A stretch of DNA of 64,000 bases from Desmonostoc vinosum HA7617-LM4 (GTDB taxonomy: Bacteria; Cyanobacteriota; Cyanobacteriia; Cyanobacteriales; Nostocaceae). The stretch spans positions 18,092 to 82,091 of the forward strand of contig JAHHHC010000027.1 in the NCBI GenBank assembly GCA_019359515.1. The letters run 5' to 3'. Below the pieces are notes generated by a model that did no database searches, was not told the origin of the DNA, and worked only from the letters and a program-made list of their open reading frames with translations. The translations under genes were made by a program, and so were the position numbers. Of the stretch, positions 1 to 9,743 are shown one piece after another (the first letter of the stretch is position 1; every line of letters starts with the position of its first letter).

Positions 1-891
1 GGTGTTCTCAACGACGAGAAATTTAAAAAGCAAATCGAAGACATCATCATCTTTCGCACCACAGCAGAAAAAGTGGGGAATAGCGAAACCGCTGCGGTTC
101 AGGTTCAAACTAGCGAAGATGACGCTTGGCAAGATGTCACACCTTCCCCCGACTCTCAACCAACTTCCACCTCCCCATACACCACCCTCAAAGAATACCT
201 AGAACGTAACAAAGAACGCCACGAAAACCGCGTTTTCTACAGCACCGATGAAGCAACCCAAGCCACATACATAGAACTACATAAAAATCAAGGCTTGGAA
301 GTCCTGTTTATGGACTCCTTCATCGATACCCACTTTATTAACTTCCTAGAGAGGGAATATCAAGACGTTAAATTTACGCGGGTAGACTCAGACCTTGATA
401 ATACCCTGCTCGATAAAGATAAAGCCGGGGAAATAGTTGACCCCAAAACCAACAAAACCCGCAGCGAGACAATTAAAGAGTTATTCGAGAAATCCCTCAA
501 CAAACCTAGACTTAATATCCGCACCGAAGCATTGAAATCCGATGATCCTCAAGGTACACCACCTGCGATCGTCCTGCTACCAGAGATACTGCGCCGCCTG
601 CGGGAAATGAACGCCATGATGCAACAGCAGTCAGCAGATTTCCCCGAAGACCACATTTTGCTAGTGAATACCGCCCACCCATTGATTCAAAATCTCACAC
701 ATCTCAATCAAGGTAGTATCATTCAAGATGATGGTCAATCATCAACAAACCCGTTAGTAAACCTGATTTGCCAACACGTTTATGATTTGGCGCTGATGTC
801 GCAGAAAGGGTTTGACGCTGAAGGAATGAAATCTTTTGTCGAACGTTCCAACGAAGTACTCACCAAACTGACAGAACAAGCCAGTAGGTAG
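1..891 (+). CDS. htpG: HtpG (Hsp90) chaperone, C-terminal part
   Basis: The reading frame is open from base 1 to a TAG at 889-891, so this is a gene cut by the window edge; about 296 C-terminal residues are visible. HtpG is the cytosolic bacterial Hsp90, an ATP-dependent dimeric chaperone. The visible part covers the end of the middle domain (FRTTAEK, LKEYLERNKERHENRVFY, QGLEVLFMDSFIDTHF) and the C-terminal dimerisation domain (PAIVLLPEILRRLREMNAMM). The ATPase domain lies outside the window. No in-frame ATG inside the window should be taken as the start. The gene ends in a G-rich repeat block. Confidence 0.93.
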   Translation, partial: GVLNDEKFKKQIEDIIIFRTTAEKVGNSETAAVQVQTSEDDAWQDVTPSPDSQPTSTSPYTTLKEYLERNKERHENRVFYSTDEATQATYIELHKNQGLEVLFMDSFIDTHFINFLEREYQDVKFTRVDSDLDNTLLDKDKAGEIVDPKTNKTRSETIKELFEKSLNKPRLNIRTEALKSDDPQGTPPAIVLLPEILRRLREMNAMMQQQSADFPEDHILLVNTAHPLIQNLTHLNQGSIIQDDGQSSTNPLVNLICQHVYDLALMSQKGFDAEGMKSFVERSNEVLTKLTEQASR

Positions 892-915
892 AAACAGTAA
901 CCCATTCTTAAAAAA

Positions 916-1132
916 GCGACGCGGGGATGGGGAGACGCGGGGACGCGGGGACGGGGAGACACGGAGAAAATTTCTCCCTCATCTCCCCCACCTCCCCCAC
1001 CTCCCCTTTCAAGGGTAGGTTTTTCATATTCAGTCTGAAAAAGCCTATTTTTCCGTTCCGAAATCTTTCTCCGCGTCCCCGTGTCCCCGCGTCTCCGCGT
1101 CAACCAAAATGCGAAATCTAAAAAACCTACCC
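916..1132. repeat. Heptamer-type GC-rich repeat block with interleaved inverted repeats
   Basis: A G-rich run of GACGCGGGGA-like units at 916-970 is largely complementary to a C-rich run at 1066-1102. A second pair, GGGTAGGTTTTT at 1013-1024 and AAAAACCTACCC at 1121-1132, is offset so that the two pairings interleave. The units resemble the short tandemly repeated repetitive (STRR) sequences of heterocystous cyanobacteria. Reading frames across it are by-products of the repeat. It fills most of the htpG-rpmB gap and could act as a transcription barrier. Confidence 0.75.
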
Positions 1133-1156
1133 ATAAGAGCCTCCCTCATCTCCCAT

Positions 1157-1203
1157 ACTTCGACTGCTTCGACTACGCTCAGCACAAGTCCGCTCAGTAC
1201 AAG
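1157..1203. repeat. CTTCGACT...GCTCAG dispersed repeat
   Basis: CTTCGACT occurs twice in tandem and is followed by ACGCTCAG and CGCTCAG. Related copies are at 16177-16192, 43328-43344 and 59181-59210 in this window. It is a dispersed intergenic repeat with no coding content. Confidence 0.7.
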
Positions 1204-1273
1204 TTCCCAATTCCCATTCCCCAAGCTCTAAAATAGAAAGGTTGTATTAAAGTCAAAACAGGAGATAGTTGAA

Positions 1274-1510
1274 ATGTCTCGCCGCTGTGAACTCACTGGT
1301 AAAAAGGCAAATAACGCCTTTGCAATTTCTCACTCCCACCGCCGTACAAAGCGCCTTCAGCAAGTCAACCTGCAAAGCAAGCGCGTTTGGTGGCCAAGTG
1401 GTAATCGCTGGGTAAGACTCAAGCTGTCTACCAAAGCAATCAAAACCCTGGAAATCAGAGGGTTAGAAGCAATGGCAAAAGAAGCTGGTATCAACCTAAA
1501 CCATTACTAG
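1274..1510 (+). CDS. rpmB: 50S ribosomal protein L28
   Basis: 78 residues, the usual length of bacterial L28. The start [20 protein letters not shown] and the segment [18 protein letters not shown] are the family signature; the protein is strongly basic. L28 binds 23S rRNA in the large subunit. The ATG follows an AGGAGA Shine-Dalgarno sequence about ten bases upstream. It is a single-gene unit closed by a perfect palindrome that serves as terminator. Only one of the cysteines of zinc-binding L28 forms is present, so this is the zinc-free type. Confidence 0.97.
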   Translation: MSRRCELTGKKANNAFAISHSHRRTKRLQQVNLQSKRVWWPSGNRWVRLKLSTKAIKTLEIRGLEAMAKEAGINLNHY

Positions 1511-1528
1511 AAACAACAAGCATTGCAC

Positions 1529-1548
1529 AGACGCGCCATGGCGCGTCT
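1529..1548 (+). terminator. rpmB terminator palindrome
   Basis: AGACGCGCCATGGCGCGTCT is a perfect 20-base palindrome 19 bases after the rpmB stop, followed by TT. The core AGACGCG...CGCGTCT recurs at 22132-22160, so it is also a dispersed palindromic repeat. Confidence 0.65.
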
Positions 1549-2140
1549 TTAACCGAAAGATTTGCATTGCGATCGCAAATTCAATTGCTATAAATCCTAT
1601 ATATTTTTCCCTTTTACCTCCCCATCACAGGGAGGTTTTTAATTACTTAATAAGCTAATCTGCCTTTAACTTGCATAATCCTTTGCCTCAGAAAGACGCG
1701 GGGACGCGGGGAAGGGGAGACGCGGGGATGCAATTTGAATGATTATTAGCTTACTACTTTGCATTCAATTGACATGTTTTCTTTAACAGATGGGTATTAT
1801 AAGCCTACTCCGCTAACAATATCTTCATAAAATTGTTTTCAAAAAAAAATCTAGATCCGCAAATTTACTGTAACTTCATGGTATTAACATCCCTCAATTT
1901 TAATAATTTAACAATTTGATATAAATCAGTATTTTCCTAATGCAACTGAACAATTGATCAATGATATAACCTTAAAAACCGCATTTTGCCGTGACCAAAA
2001 TTATTAATTATTTAGTGTAAAAAATGCATTAAACACAAAAATCCTCTTATCTTTTTGACTGCGAAATTACTTTGCAGGCATGATTAACAACATCAAAAAA
2101 TCTCATATACCAATACAAAATACTTGACAGGGAAGCAACT
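1549..2140. other. rpmB-hpsA intergenic region, AT-rich hpsA leader
   Basis: No gene is supported here. A heptamer-type repeat (GACGCGGGGA units) lies at 1695-1730. From about 1820 to the hpsA start the DNA is very AT-rich, consistent with a long 5' untranslated leader and promoter for hpsA. Hps genes are known to be switched on by a hormogonium sigma-factor cascade (SigJ and others); I could not place a specific promoter box by eye. Confidence 0.5.
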
Positions 2141-5100
2141 ATGACTCGAAAACGTCAACTAGTCAAGGCGATTCAAAAGTTATTCACACAAATTTTTCAG
2201 CAGTCTATCTCTGCAATTAAAAAGCAGATTCTTTGGCTACTGCGAACCTTATTTAATACTAAAAAAAGACGCAGCCTAGCAAATGCTGGTTTTGTGTTGC
2301 CTACAGTGGCAATGGTGGCATTAGTAGTAGTTTTGTTGACAACTGCAATTTTATTTCGGTCTTTTGAACGAGCAAAAAATGCTAGTAATGTTCGAGTGAA
2401 TGAGGCTACTCTGCAAGCTGCTGTCCCTGCCTTAGAAAGAGCTAAAGCAAAAATCACTGAACTGTTTGCTGACCCCACTTTGCCACGTGCTGTCCCATCA
2501 AACGCAACATTCTACAATACTTTAACTTCTAAACTTCCAGCCTATACATTGGGTGATGAAACTCCCATAACCCTGACTTATGACATTGACAAAGATAATA
2601 CAGTTGAAGAAAGTACATCTTTAGAAAATCAAGAAAATCTGAAAACAGCTTGGAAATTTCCTGCCGATACAGACAATAATGGCAAATTTGATAGCTTTAT
2701 TCTCTACTCCATCTACTTACGCACTCCCCCCCAAACTGGGATTACCCAAACCAGAAAGAGAATACCACTAGATGCCAGAACCCCTCCTATGCTACCAGCC
2801 AAAGCAGGCGGAGCTTGTGATTCGGCAGGTGAGACTAGTGCCAGCTTAGTAGGCGCTTCTGGTTGGTATAAGCTACCAACTGGCGAATTGAAAAAAAGCT
2901 TCTTCGTATATACCGCAACAGTTCCCATTAGTAGTTTAGGTGGTCTTGATACAACCAAATATGAAGAGTATCGAGGTAATAAGGGCTTCTCTGCTTTAGA
3001 AATGCAACAAGACCGCAGTCAAGTTCCTATTACCAATAATGCTGTTGTTTATGAGGATGACTTAGATATTACACCCGGCCCTAGATTCCGTTTGAATGGA
3101 CGTATTTTCACTAACAGTAATTTATTCACTGCTAAAACTAATCAGGATATAACCTTATTTCAGGTTAGTAGTAGATATTCTTGTTATTACGAACGAGAAA
3201 ATGGCAAAATAGTTGTTGGCGGGAATATTGGAACTAGTAACCCAATCAGCACAAGTGATGTAGGTGGAACTCAGGTACATTTATTTAAAGAAAATGATAC
3301 ACCTAACACAACTTTATCTTTTGCATCTACTAATAAATCCACCTCAAATAAATCGAATGAAATTGCCTATAATAGTCAAGCTTATGCTCAACGCATAGAC
3401 TTATTAGTGAAGGCACAATTAGTTAATGCCAGTACTACTGATCCTGACGAAATCCAAACTAATATAACTAAGCGAATTGCAAACGATCCCAGCTTAAGCG
3501 CGAGTAAAGTACGTCAAGAAGAATTGGAAAGTTGGTTCCGTAAACGTACTCGGCGTGTACCATTTAGAGAAGTAAATTATGGTACTTCTGGTATTCAAAA
3601 ATCTGCTGGTGTGGACTACACCACAGCAGATGCAGCTACCTTTATGAAAGGTTCTGGTAATACACTACGTCCAATGGATAGCTGGATCTATCCAACGGAT
3701 ACTAATACAACACTGACGTTAGAAACAGGACAGCTACCTACTAGAGATCCAGACATTGTAGATAATACTCCCGTCATAGAAACAGACTTAGGCGATCGCA
3801 TCGTAGTAGGTAACAATCTGCCTGAACTCAAATGGGACGGCACAAAATTTGTCGGAGAGGATGTTCCCGAAACCATCACTGGTGTGAAATGGACAGGTAG
3901 CACTACCAAAGATCGTACTCGTACCACTCGCGTTAGACAGTTATCAGATTTGGGGGTGACTGGACGTGACGGATTCTGGGAAATTTCGGCTGCTTCACCC
4001 CGCGCTGATGTTCTTAGTGTAGTTGGGGGACTGCGAGTAATTACAGGTGCAGGAACATATAGAAGGACGGGTTCAGGACTACCTGCTACTGCTTCATCAT
4101 TAGTAGTTTGGCCTGACACTATGCCTATGCTTGTACCCGATGCTGACGATCCTCTGGATGCCAGTAAACAAAAGCGTGGTGATTTGGTGATGCGTGCCAC
4201 AGCAGTTTATCACTACAACCATGATTCTTATGCTCCTCAAGCAGCTACAGCAGATAATTATCAAACACCCGTAGCCTGCGTCAGTAGCTACTACAACCCT
4301 ACTAATCAAACGACAGCAACTACAAACACCTACGATCCCCTTGATCCCGCAACAGCAGCAGCTTCCAACAATGGGATCGTTTATGAAATTTCCGAAACAA
4401 CATCTGATGAAGTAACTAGAGGGCAGACGTTAACCAGTGGACTATTTACAACTACTGCGACGAATGCTGATGATGTAACAAACACTGCTGTAGATTTGCT
4501 TGATCGCCTAAAATATCAAGCCAACTTGAAATTTCCCAACGGTCGTTTTGTAAATCCGCTACTGCGGCAAGCACTAGAAAAAGCAACAGATAAAGACCTC
4601 ACTCTATCTGAACAATCAGCAATTGATTCCACAATCTGTGCAATAGAAATTGCTGATGGGACTCTTGATCCGAGTGAAACTTACATTCCTAATGGTGCAA
4701 TCAAGGAAACTACATTTCTTGATGCTAGACAAATTAAGGCTATAGATAAAGGTGCTGGATTAACTGGAAACTACAATCTAGAAGTTGAACAGCGCCAACC
4801 ATTAGAAATTCGTGCCACTGTCATAAACTTAGGTGATTCAAGTCTGGGTGGGCTACGCAAAACTTCAATCACTGGTATTTGGTCTAACGAATATCTGTTG
4901 CCTAATAGTGGCATCATCTATGCCTCTCGTGAGGATGCTCAAAAAGATGCTAGTGACTTAACCAGTGAAAATATAAGCGCCAGTGACTATAGGCTCGATC
5001 CGGAGCGGCGACCCAACGCCATTATGTTGATTAATGGCAGTGACTTGAGTCGCCAGAACGATTACAGGGCAGAAGAAAAAGGCTTAATTTTTGTAACTGA

Positions 5101-6970
5101 TCTGCCAGCTTATGTCAAAGGCAATTTTAATCTGCACACCAAGCAAGAATTTAAAGGTACGGGTCTTTTACCTCTTCCAAGTGATTCTACTTACGATAGT
5201 AAATTTTACACTCGTGCTGAGGCAGATCGCGATCCTAACTTTGCCTGTCGTCCTAGTGACCCTAGACTACCCAATTGCACAACTGGCGAAAGCTGGCGAC
5301 CAGCATCAGTGATTGCCGATGCTGTCACTTTGTTATCTGATAACTTCCGCTATGGTTTCCGCAATGAGGGTGATTACGATCTGCGAAATAACCAAGGCAG
5401 TGACCCTAACCTAGTACTCAAACGATTGAAGCAGGGTTTCTGGAATAACAACTTCGTCACTTCATCTAATTTCTTCACTGCATCTAATGATGATTCCTAC
5501 TATAGAGGTACTCCCACTGCTACTGATTCGGCAATTTATAACAGTTCTTACTTAAATAACTTCGTCACGCCCATTCAGCGTCGAGGAACTTTCCCAGAGT
5601 ATGTCATGGAGATGTGCTTCAAGATACCAGTTTCGGAATGTGGAGCAACTGATTGGTATATTGGTTTAGATAATGATAATGACCAAACCAATGATAAAGA
5701 TCCAACCAATGGTTTGAAGCTAGCAGATATCAAAAAAAAATCTAGTGATAGTGACGTAATAAATGCTGCAAAAACCAAACTATTAGCTGGTACTACCGCC
5801 CAACCGCCAAGGGCTGGTTTTGAACGATTTGCCCGCCGGGTTGCGTTCAAACGAAGTAGTTCTGGAAAACTGGTTAATAGTTCTAATGCTGAGTTTACCG
5901 CTTTTAATCAAACTACTCCCGTTGTATTAGGTATAAAAACAGTATCTGGAAATAAAGTGGTAGACTCTTTTACTGGTAGCACCATACCTGAGACAGCGGA
6001 TAATGCGCTATGGTTTGCAACCACAACAAGTACTTCTACTACTTCGCCAGCATTCAACACCAGTGAGATAAAATACGATAACACTCGTCGTCTATTCTTC
6101 AGGTATCCCCAAGTACCAGGTGCTTCCGTTTCTTCGCAGAGGGATTTTCCTGGAAGCACGATGACATTTACAAGGGATGAGTATTTCCAACCGTTATTAG
6201 AACCTGTTTTACAATTACAAGTAACGAGCGCAGCACCTCAAGATCAAGATTACGCGAGTTTAGCAGGATCATCATTATCCAGTCTTGTAAAAAATACCAG
6301 GTGGTTGTCTAAGGCAAGTGAAACAACTTTTAATCTAGTAATTGCGGCTGGTGATACTCCTGCCCGCGTGGGTACAACAACGCCGACTACTTACGAAATC
6401 AATGGAGGTTTGCATAACTTTGCACGCTTCTTAGAAAACTGGGATGGAGTAAATGCCAATATCAGCGGTTCATTCATCCAATTTAAACGTAGCATCTACG
6501 CCACTGCACCATTCCAAGCTCTTGTCAGATCAGGGCCAGCAACTGCTCCTGCAACCTCTTCTGACCCTAATGCTCTTTCCGCTACTGCCAATAATAGTAT
6601 CTTTATTAGAGCTCTAAATTCTGCAAGACCTGGTTATACATCAGATAGTACTTTTGTAGGTACTAGTGGTGCTGGGGAAGCGCCTTATTATATGCCCCCT
6701 AACCGTAACTGGGGTTTTGATGTAGCCTTATTGTCCCAAAATCCAGACTTGTTTGCTCAGCGCTTTGTCATTCCAGCATCAGATCCTCCTAATGAATACT
6801 ACAGAGAAGTAGGTCGGGATGACCTTTGGGTGAAAACTCTCTTATGTGCTGTGCAAACTCAAACTACAGATGGGTTTGATACCGCAGATAGTACTTACTT
6901 TGGCAGTAGTTTAAAATTTGCACTACCGACAACTGAACGTCCTAGTAACTGCAAGCTCCAACCATCCTGA
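2141..6970 (+). CDS. hpsA: Hormogonium polysaccharide protein HpsA
   Basis: 1609 residues. The N-terminus is basic, then residues 49-72 (AGFVLPTVAMVALVVVLLTT) form one prepilin-like membrane segment after a G50-F51 junction. The glutamate normally at position +5 of a mature pilin is absent (threonine). The rest is a large, Ser/Thr/Asn/Asp-rich, presumably exported domain with no motif I recognise. Size, N-terminus and position directly before three pseudopilin genes match HpsA of Nostoc punctiforme, required for hormogonium polysaccharide and motility. The ATG follows AGGGAAG at a suitable distance. First gene of the hps cluster; exact biochemical role unknown. Confidence 0.88.
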   Translation: MTRKRQLVKAIQKLFTQIFQQSISAIKKQILWLLRTLFNTKKRRSLANAGFVLPTVAMVALVVVLLTTAILFRSFERAKNASNVRVNEATLQAAVPALERAKAKITELFADPTLPRAVPSNATFYNTLTSKLPAYTLGDETPITLTYDIDKDNTVEESTSLENQENLKTAWKFPADTDNNGKFDSFILYSIYLRTPPQTGITQTRKRIPLDARTPPMLPAKAGGACDSAGETSASLVGASGWYKLPTGELKKSFFVYTATVPISSLGGLDTTKYEEYRGNKGFSALEMQQDRSQVPITNNAVVYEDDLDITPGPRFRLNGRIFTNSNLFTAKTNQDITLFQVSSRYSCYYERENGKIVVGGNIGTSNPISTSDVGGTQVHLFKENDTPNTTLSFASTNKSTSNKSNEIAYNSQAYAQRIDLLVKAQLVNASTTDPDEIQTNITKRIANDPSLSASKVRQEELESWFRKRTRRVPFREVNYGTSGIQKSAGVDYTTADAATFMKGSGNTLRPMDSWIYPTDTNTTLTLETGQLPTRDPDIVDNTPVIETDLGDRIVVGNNLPELKWDGTKFVGEDVPETITGVKWTGSTTKDRTRTTRVRQLSDLGVTGRDGFWEISAASPRADVLSVVGGLRVITGAGTYRRTGSGLPATASSLVVWPDTMPMLVPDADDPLDASKQKRGDLVMRATAVYHYNHDSYAPQAATADNYQTPVACVSSYYNPTNQTTATTNTYDPLDPATAAASNNGIVYEISETTSDEVTRGQTLTSGLFTTTATNADDVTNTAVDLLDRLKYQANLKFPNGRFVNPLLRQALEKATDKDLTLSEQSAIDSTICAIEIADGTLDPSETYIPNGAIKETTFLDARQIKAIDKGAGLTGNYNLEVEQRQPLEIRATVINLGDSSLGGLRKTSITGIWSNEYLLPNSGIIYASREDAQKDASDLTSENISASDYRLDPERRPNAIMLINGSDLSRQNDYRAEEKGLIFVTDLPAYVKGNFNLHTKQEFKGTGLLPLPSDSTYDSKFYTRAEADRDPNFACRPSDPRLPNCTTGESWRPASVIADAVTLLSDNFRYGFRNEGDYDLRNNQGSDPNLVLKRLKQGFWNNNFVTSSNFFTASNDDSYYRGTPTATDSAIYNSSYLNNFVTPIQRRGTFPEYVMEMCFKIPVSECGATDWYIGLDNDNDQTNDKDPTNGLKLADIKKKSSDSDVINAAKTKLLAGTTAQPPRAGFERFARRVAFKRSSSGKLVNSSNAEFTAFNQTTPVVLGIKTVSGNKVVDSFTGSTIPETADNALWFATTTSTSTTSPAFNTSEIKYDNTRRLFFRYPQVPGASVSSQRDFPGSTMTFTRDEYFQPLLEPVLQLQVTSAAPQDQDYASLAGSSLSSLVKNTRWLSKASETTFNLVIAAGDTPARVGTTTPTTYEINGGLHNFARFLENWDGVNANISGSFIQFKRSIYATAPFQALVRSGPATAPATSSDPNALSATANNSIFIRALNSARPGYTSDSTFVGTSGAGEAPYYMPPNRNWGFDVALLSQNPDLFAQRFVIPASDPPNEYYREVGRDDLWVKTLLCAVQTQTTDGFDTADSTYFGSSLKFALPTTERPSNCKLQPS

Positions 6971-7035
6971 AGTGTCTGAATAGATAAATAGACCAAGTTA
7001 ACAGATTTAACCTCCACTCCTTTCCTAGTAAGCAA

Positions 7036-7063
7036 TGGGTGTAGTCAACTCGTACTACACCCA
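7036..7063 (+). promoter_or_regulatory. Intercistronic hairpin before hpsB
   Basis: TGGGTGTAGT (7036-7045) pairs perfectly with ACTACACCCA (7054-7063) across an 8-base loop. It sits between the hpsA stop and the hpsB ribosome binding site with no following T-run, so it looks like a processing or translation-control hairpin rather than a terminator. Confidence 0.5.
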
Positions 7064-7082
7064 ATCACAAGAGGAACTAACT

Positions 7083-7721
7083 ATGAACTCATACCAACAG
7101 CAAAAATCATCTGTCCAGTCCAGCCAGTCTGGTTTTACTATTGTTGAGTCATTGGTGGCGATACTAGTAGCTGCTATTTTACTAACTGCGATCGCACCTG
7201 TGTTGGTCATATCAACAGCAACTCGTGTGCAAGCCAGACGAGTAGAACTAGCAACTGAAGCAGCTAAAGCCTTCATTGATGCTATTAAGGCTAAAACAGT
7301 TTCAGATCCGGCAATCACCGTCACACTAGCTGCTAGTACAACTAGAACTGTATCTAGCTCAACTAGTGACTATTTACTCAGTAGTGGGTCAGTTCCTACC
7401 GCTAGCACTGGTCTGTATTGCTTTAACAAAAATGGTAGCCTTGCTAACCCCGACTGTACTAGCGATCTGTTTTACATTCAGGCTATGCGCCTTGCTGTTA
7501 CAGGTACTGACCCTGATAAAGGTCAAGGTTATCGTTTGGGAATTCGGGTATATCGTTCAGATGCTTTCATTGGTGCTGGCTCTTTGACTAGTGGAAAAAA
7601 AGCAGCAACATTCACCGGGGGACTAGGCGATCGCAAGACGCCAGTAGTGGAAATGACTACTGAAATTGTCAGAGGTCAACCCTCCTATAGGGCTTTGTGC
7701 GATCGCCTTGGTGGTTGTTAA
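7083..7721 (+). CDS. hpsB: Hormogonium polysaccharide secretion pseudopilin HpsB
   Basis: 212 residues from the ATG at 7083, chosen because GAGG at 7071-7074 precedes it and because the alternative ATG at 7035 lies at the foot of a hairpin. A type IV prepilin leader ends at G17, followed by FTIVE with the conserved Glu at +5 and a hydrophobic helix (SLVAILVAAILLTAIAPVLV). Prepilin peptidase should cleave G17-F18. HpsB is a minor pseudopilin of the hormogonium polysaccharide secretion system, acting in the cell envelope. It lies 112 bases after hpsA and just before hpsC. Confidence 0.87.
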   Translation: MNSYQQQKSSVQSSQSGFTIVESLVAILVAAILLTAIAPVLVISTATRVQARRVELATEAAKAFIDAIKAKTVSDPAITVTLAASTTRTVSSSTSDYLLSSGSVPTASTGLYCFNKNGSLANPDCTSDLFYIQAMRLAVTGTDPDKGQGYRLGIRVYRSDAFIGAGSLTSGKKAATFTGGLGDRKTPVVEMTTEIVRGQPSYRALCDRLGGC

Positions 7722-7791
7722 CCATAATTATCCCAGCAAACGTAAATGATTTTATGACTCAGTACCCGTCACTCAGGAGAACTCTACCAAA

Positions 7792-8784
7792 ATGAAGATA
7801 TTGAGGTGGCTGTTAATTGCTCAGCTAAGACCCTCTCACAAGCAAAATAAAAATAGTGGGTTTACCCTCATTGAACTACTTGTAGCTATGGTATTAGCAT
7901 TCCTTGTAATCACCCCATTATTAGGCTTTATGATTGGCGTTTTAAATACTGACCGCCAAGAACAAGCCAAAGCAAACTCTGAGCAAGAAATTAAAGCGGC
8001 GCTTGATTATATCGCTCGTGATCTTCAACAAGCTCTGTATATATACGATGACACAGGGATTGCAGCTATCAACTCTCAAATTCCTGCGGTAACAAATGGG
8101 GTTCCAGTTTTAGTATTTTGGAAACGAGAATTTACCAAAGAAGCTGTTGAGATTAAAAATAGTGCTGATGTAGTTCAATTTAAAGACGATTCTTTTGTGT
8201 ACTCTTTAGTAGCTTATTATCTAATTAAAGATAATAGTTCTACGTGGTCTCAAGCTGCCCGCATCGCTAGATGGCAAATTAGAGATGGCGTGACAAATAG
8301 CACTGGTAGTAATTGTACTGGATTTCCTACAACCGAAAAATATAGTCTATGTCCAGATAAAGGTTTTAAATCATTAAACTTGTCACAAAAAGGTACAACA
8401 TTAGAAGAAAAAATGAATAGTTGGACAAATAGTTTGACAACAGGGGAAACTTACAATCAAAATCCCTTAGTTTTAGTTGATTTTGTAGATCAAACAACAA
8501 CAGCGCAGGAAACCCCAACAACAACAGCAACAATAACTTGCCCTAACACCAACTTTAAACAAGTTCCGGCAGCAGCAACTCTTACCAGGAGAAGCTTTTA
8601 TGCTTGTGTAGATTCAGTTAGTGCAGATGATAGAAGTGCTGCTGAAGTTTATTTAAGGGGGAACGCGCAAGCTCGCCTAATACAAAATGATGACACTAAG
8701 ATACGTTACGCTCAGAACAAATCTAGTTATTTCCCAAGCGGAAGCATCAAAGTGCAAGGACGTAGCTTCATCTTTAGTAAATAG
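7792..8784 (+). CDS. hpsC: Hormogonium polysaccharide secretion pseudopilin HpsC
   Basis: 330 residues, long for a pseudopilin. The leader is 23 residues, then G23-FTLIE with Glu at +5 and the helix LLVAMVLAFLVITPLLGFMI. The motif IKAALDYIARDLQQALYIYDD after the helix is typical of GspJ/PulJ-like minor pilins, and the length fits HpsC. An AGGAG sequence about a dozen bases upstream supports the ATG. Third gene of the hpsABCD group, 70 bases after hpsB. Confidence 0.85.
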   Translation: MKILRWLLIAQLRPSHKQNKNSGFTLIELLVAMVLAFLVITPLLGFMIGVLNTDRQEQAKANSEQEIKAALDYIARDLQQALYIYDDTGIAAINSQIPAVTNGVPVLVFWKREFTKEAVEIKNSADVVQFKDDSFVYSLVAYYLIKDNSSTWSQAARIARWQIRDGVTNSTGSNCTGFPTTEKYSLCPDKGFKSLNLSQKGTTLEEKMNSWTNSLTTGETYNQNPLVLVDFVDQTTTAQETPTTTATITCPNTNFKQVPAAATLTRRSFYACVDSVSADDRSAAEVYLRGNAQARLIQNDDTKIRYAQNKSSYFPSGSIKVQGRSFIFSK

Positions 8785-8823
8785 CTTATATCTTTAGTAA
8801 AGCTTAATATTAAGTAAGATAAT

Positions 8824-9522
8824 ATGCCGAATGTTCCTAATTCAAAACTATTAGTTTATTTCCAGTTACACAGCCATAAAATAAAATTCAAGCAGCAATA
8901 TTTAGTCAATAAACACAATACCAATGGTTACAATCAACAACATGCTGGATTTACTTTAATAGAAGTTATAGCAGTAGTTCTCATGATTGGAATTTTAGCA
9001 GCGATCGCCGCCCCTAGTTGGTTTACTTTTTTGAACAGACAGCGAATCAATAAGGCTAACGATGTTGTTTTAGGTGCGCTACAAGAAGCACAGCAAGAAG
9101 CTAAAAAGAAAAAACTTAGTTATAGTGCCAGTTTTACAACCGATAGTAGTACTAAAGTTCCACGAATTGCTATACATCCAAAGGATTCTACACCTAATAA
9201 TTTCTGGCGTGATTTAGGTGGAGATTTAGGAATTAAACCAGGACAAATATTACTTGGTACTAATCTTACTAACATAAACACTACTGGTGCTTCTAACACA
9301 TACGCTTCCAGTTTTGATAGCAGCGCACCACAAACAATCACTTTTGATTACATGGGTATCTTAGCAACTAAGACTAATGGTAATGCTCCTGATACGGGTT
9401 TAAAAGTTTTAGTAGCTATACCTCAAGCGGGAACTACCGTTGCTACTAATGTTAAGCGATGTGTGATTGTCAGTACTCTTCTGGGATCAATGCGAACAGC
9501 AAGAGACGCTGATTGTAACTAA
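8824..9522 (+). CDS. hpsD: Hormogonium polysaccharide secretion pseudopilin HpsD
   Basis: 232 residues from ATG 8824. The prepilin junction is A-G42-FTLIE, giving an unusually long 42-residue leader; no better in-frame start was seen. The helix VIAVVLMIGILAAIAAPSW is GspH/FimT-like. The C-terminal half holds the signature KRCVIVSTLLGSMR, shared with the pseudopilin at 12867, so the two are paralogues. It ends the hpsA-D group and is followed by a strong terminator-like hairpin. Confidence 0.83.
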   Translation: MPNVPNSKLLVYFQLHSHKIKFKQQYLVNKHNTNGYNQQHAGFTLIEVIAVVLMIGILAAIAAPSWFTFLNRQRINKANDVVLGALQEAQQEAKKKKLSYSASFTTDSSTKVPRIAIHPKDSTPNNFWRDLGGDLGIKPGQILLGTNLTNINTTGASNTYASSFDSSAPQTITFDYMGILATKTNGNAPDTGLKVLVAIPQAGTTVATNVKRCVIVSTLLGSMRTARDADCN

Positions 9523-9578
9523 ATAAGTTATGTTAATGATAGATTTATGTCAATAATTACGTAAAAATACGGTACATT

Positions 9579-9622
9579 AAACTGCACCTGAAAGAGCAAA
9601 ATTGTAACATTAGGTGCAGTTT
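9579..9622 (+). terminator. Terminator-like hairpin after hpsD
   Basis: AAACTGCACCT (9579-9589) pairs with AGGTGCAGTTT (9612-9622), followed by T-rich DNA. It separates hpsA-D from the glycosyltransferase genes, suggesting two transcription units. Confidence 0.65.
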
Positions 9623-9743
9623 TCTGCTTTTATATATTTGTTGTTTGTTATTAAACAATTAGCTACACATTACACTGTGTTAAATTTGTAGCAATTACTG
9701 AACATCCTCAAAAAGTGCCTTCACACAATATATCTTTTGACAG

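Noticed and set aside
780..1121. Two Arg/Pro-rich frames between htpG and rpmB on both strands
   Set aside because: They run through GC-rich repeat DNA and start inside htpG or the repeat; no ribosome binding site or family match.
3688..4200. 170-codon open frame opposite to hpsA
   Set aside because: It is a shadow of the hpsA coding frame, as are the other minus-strand frames in 2197-6159; no start signal and no recognisable domain.
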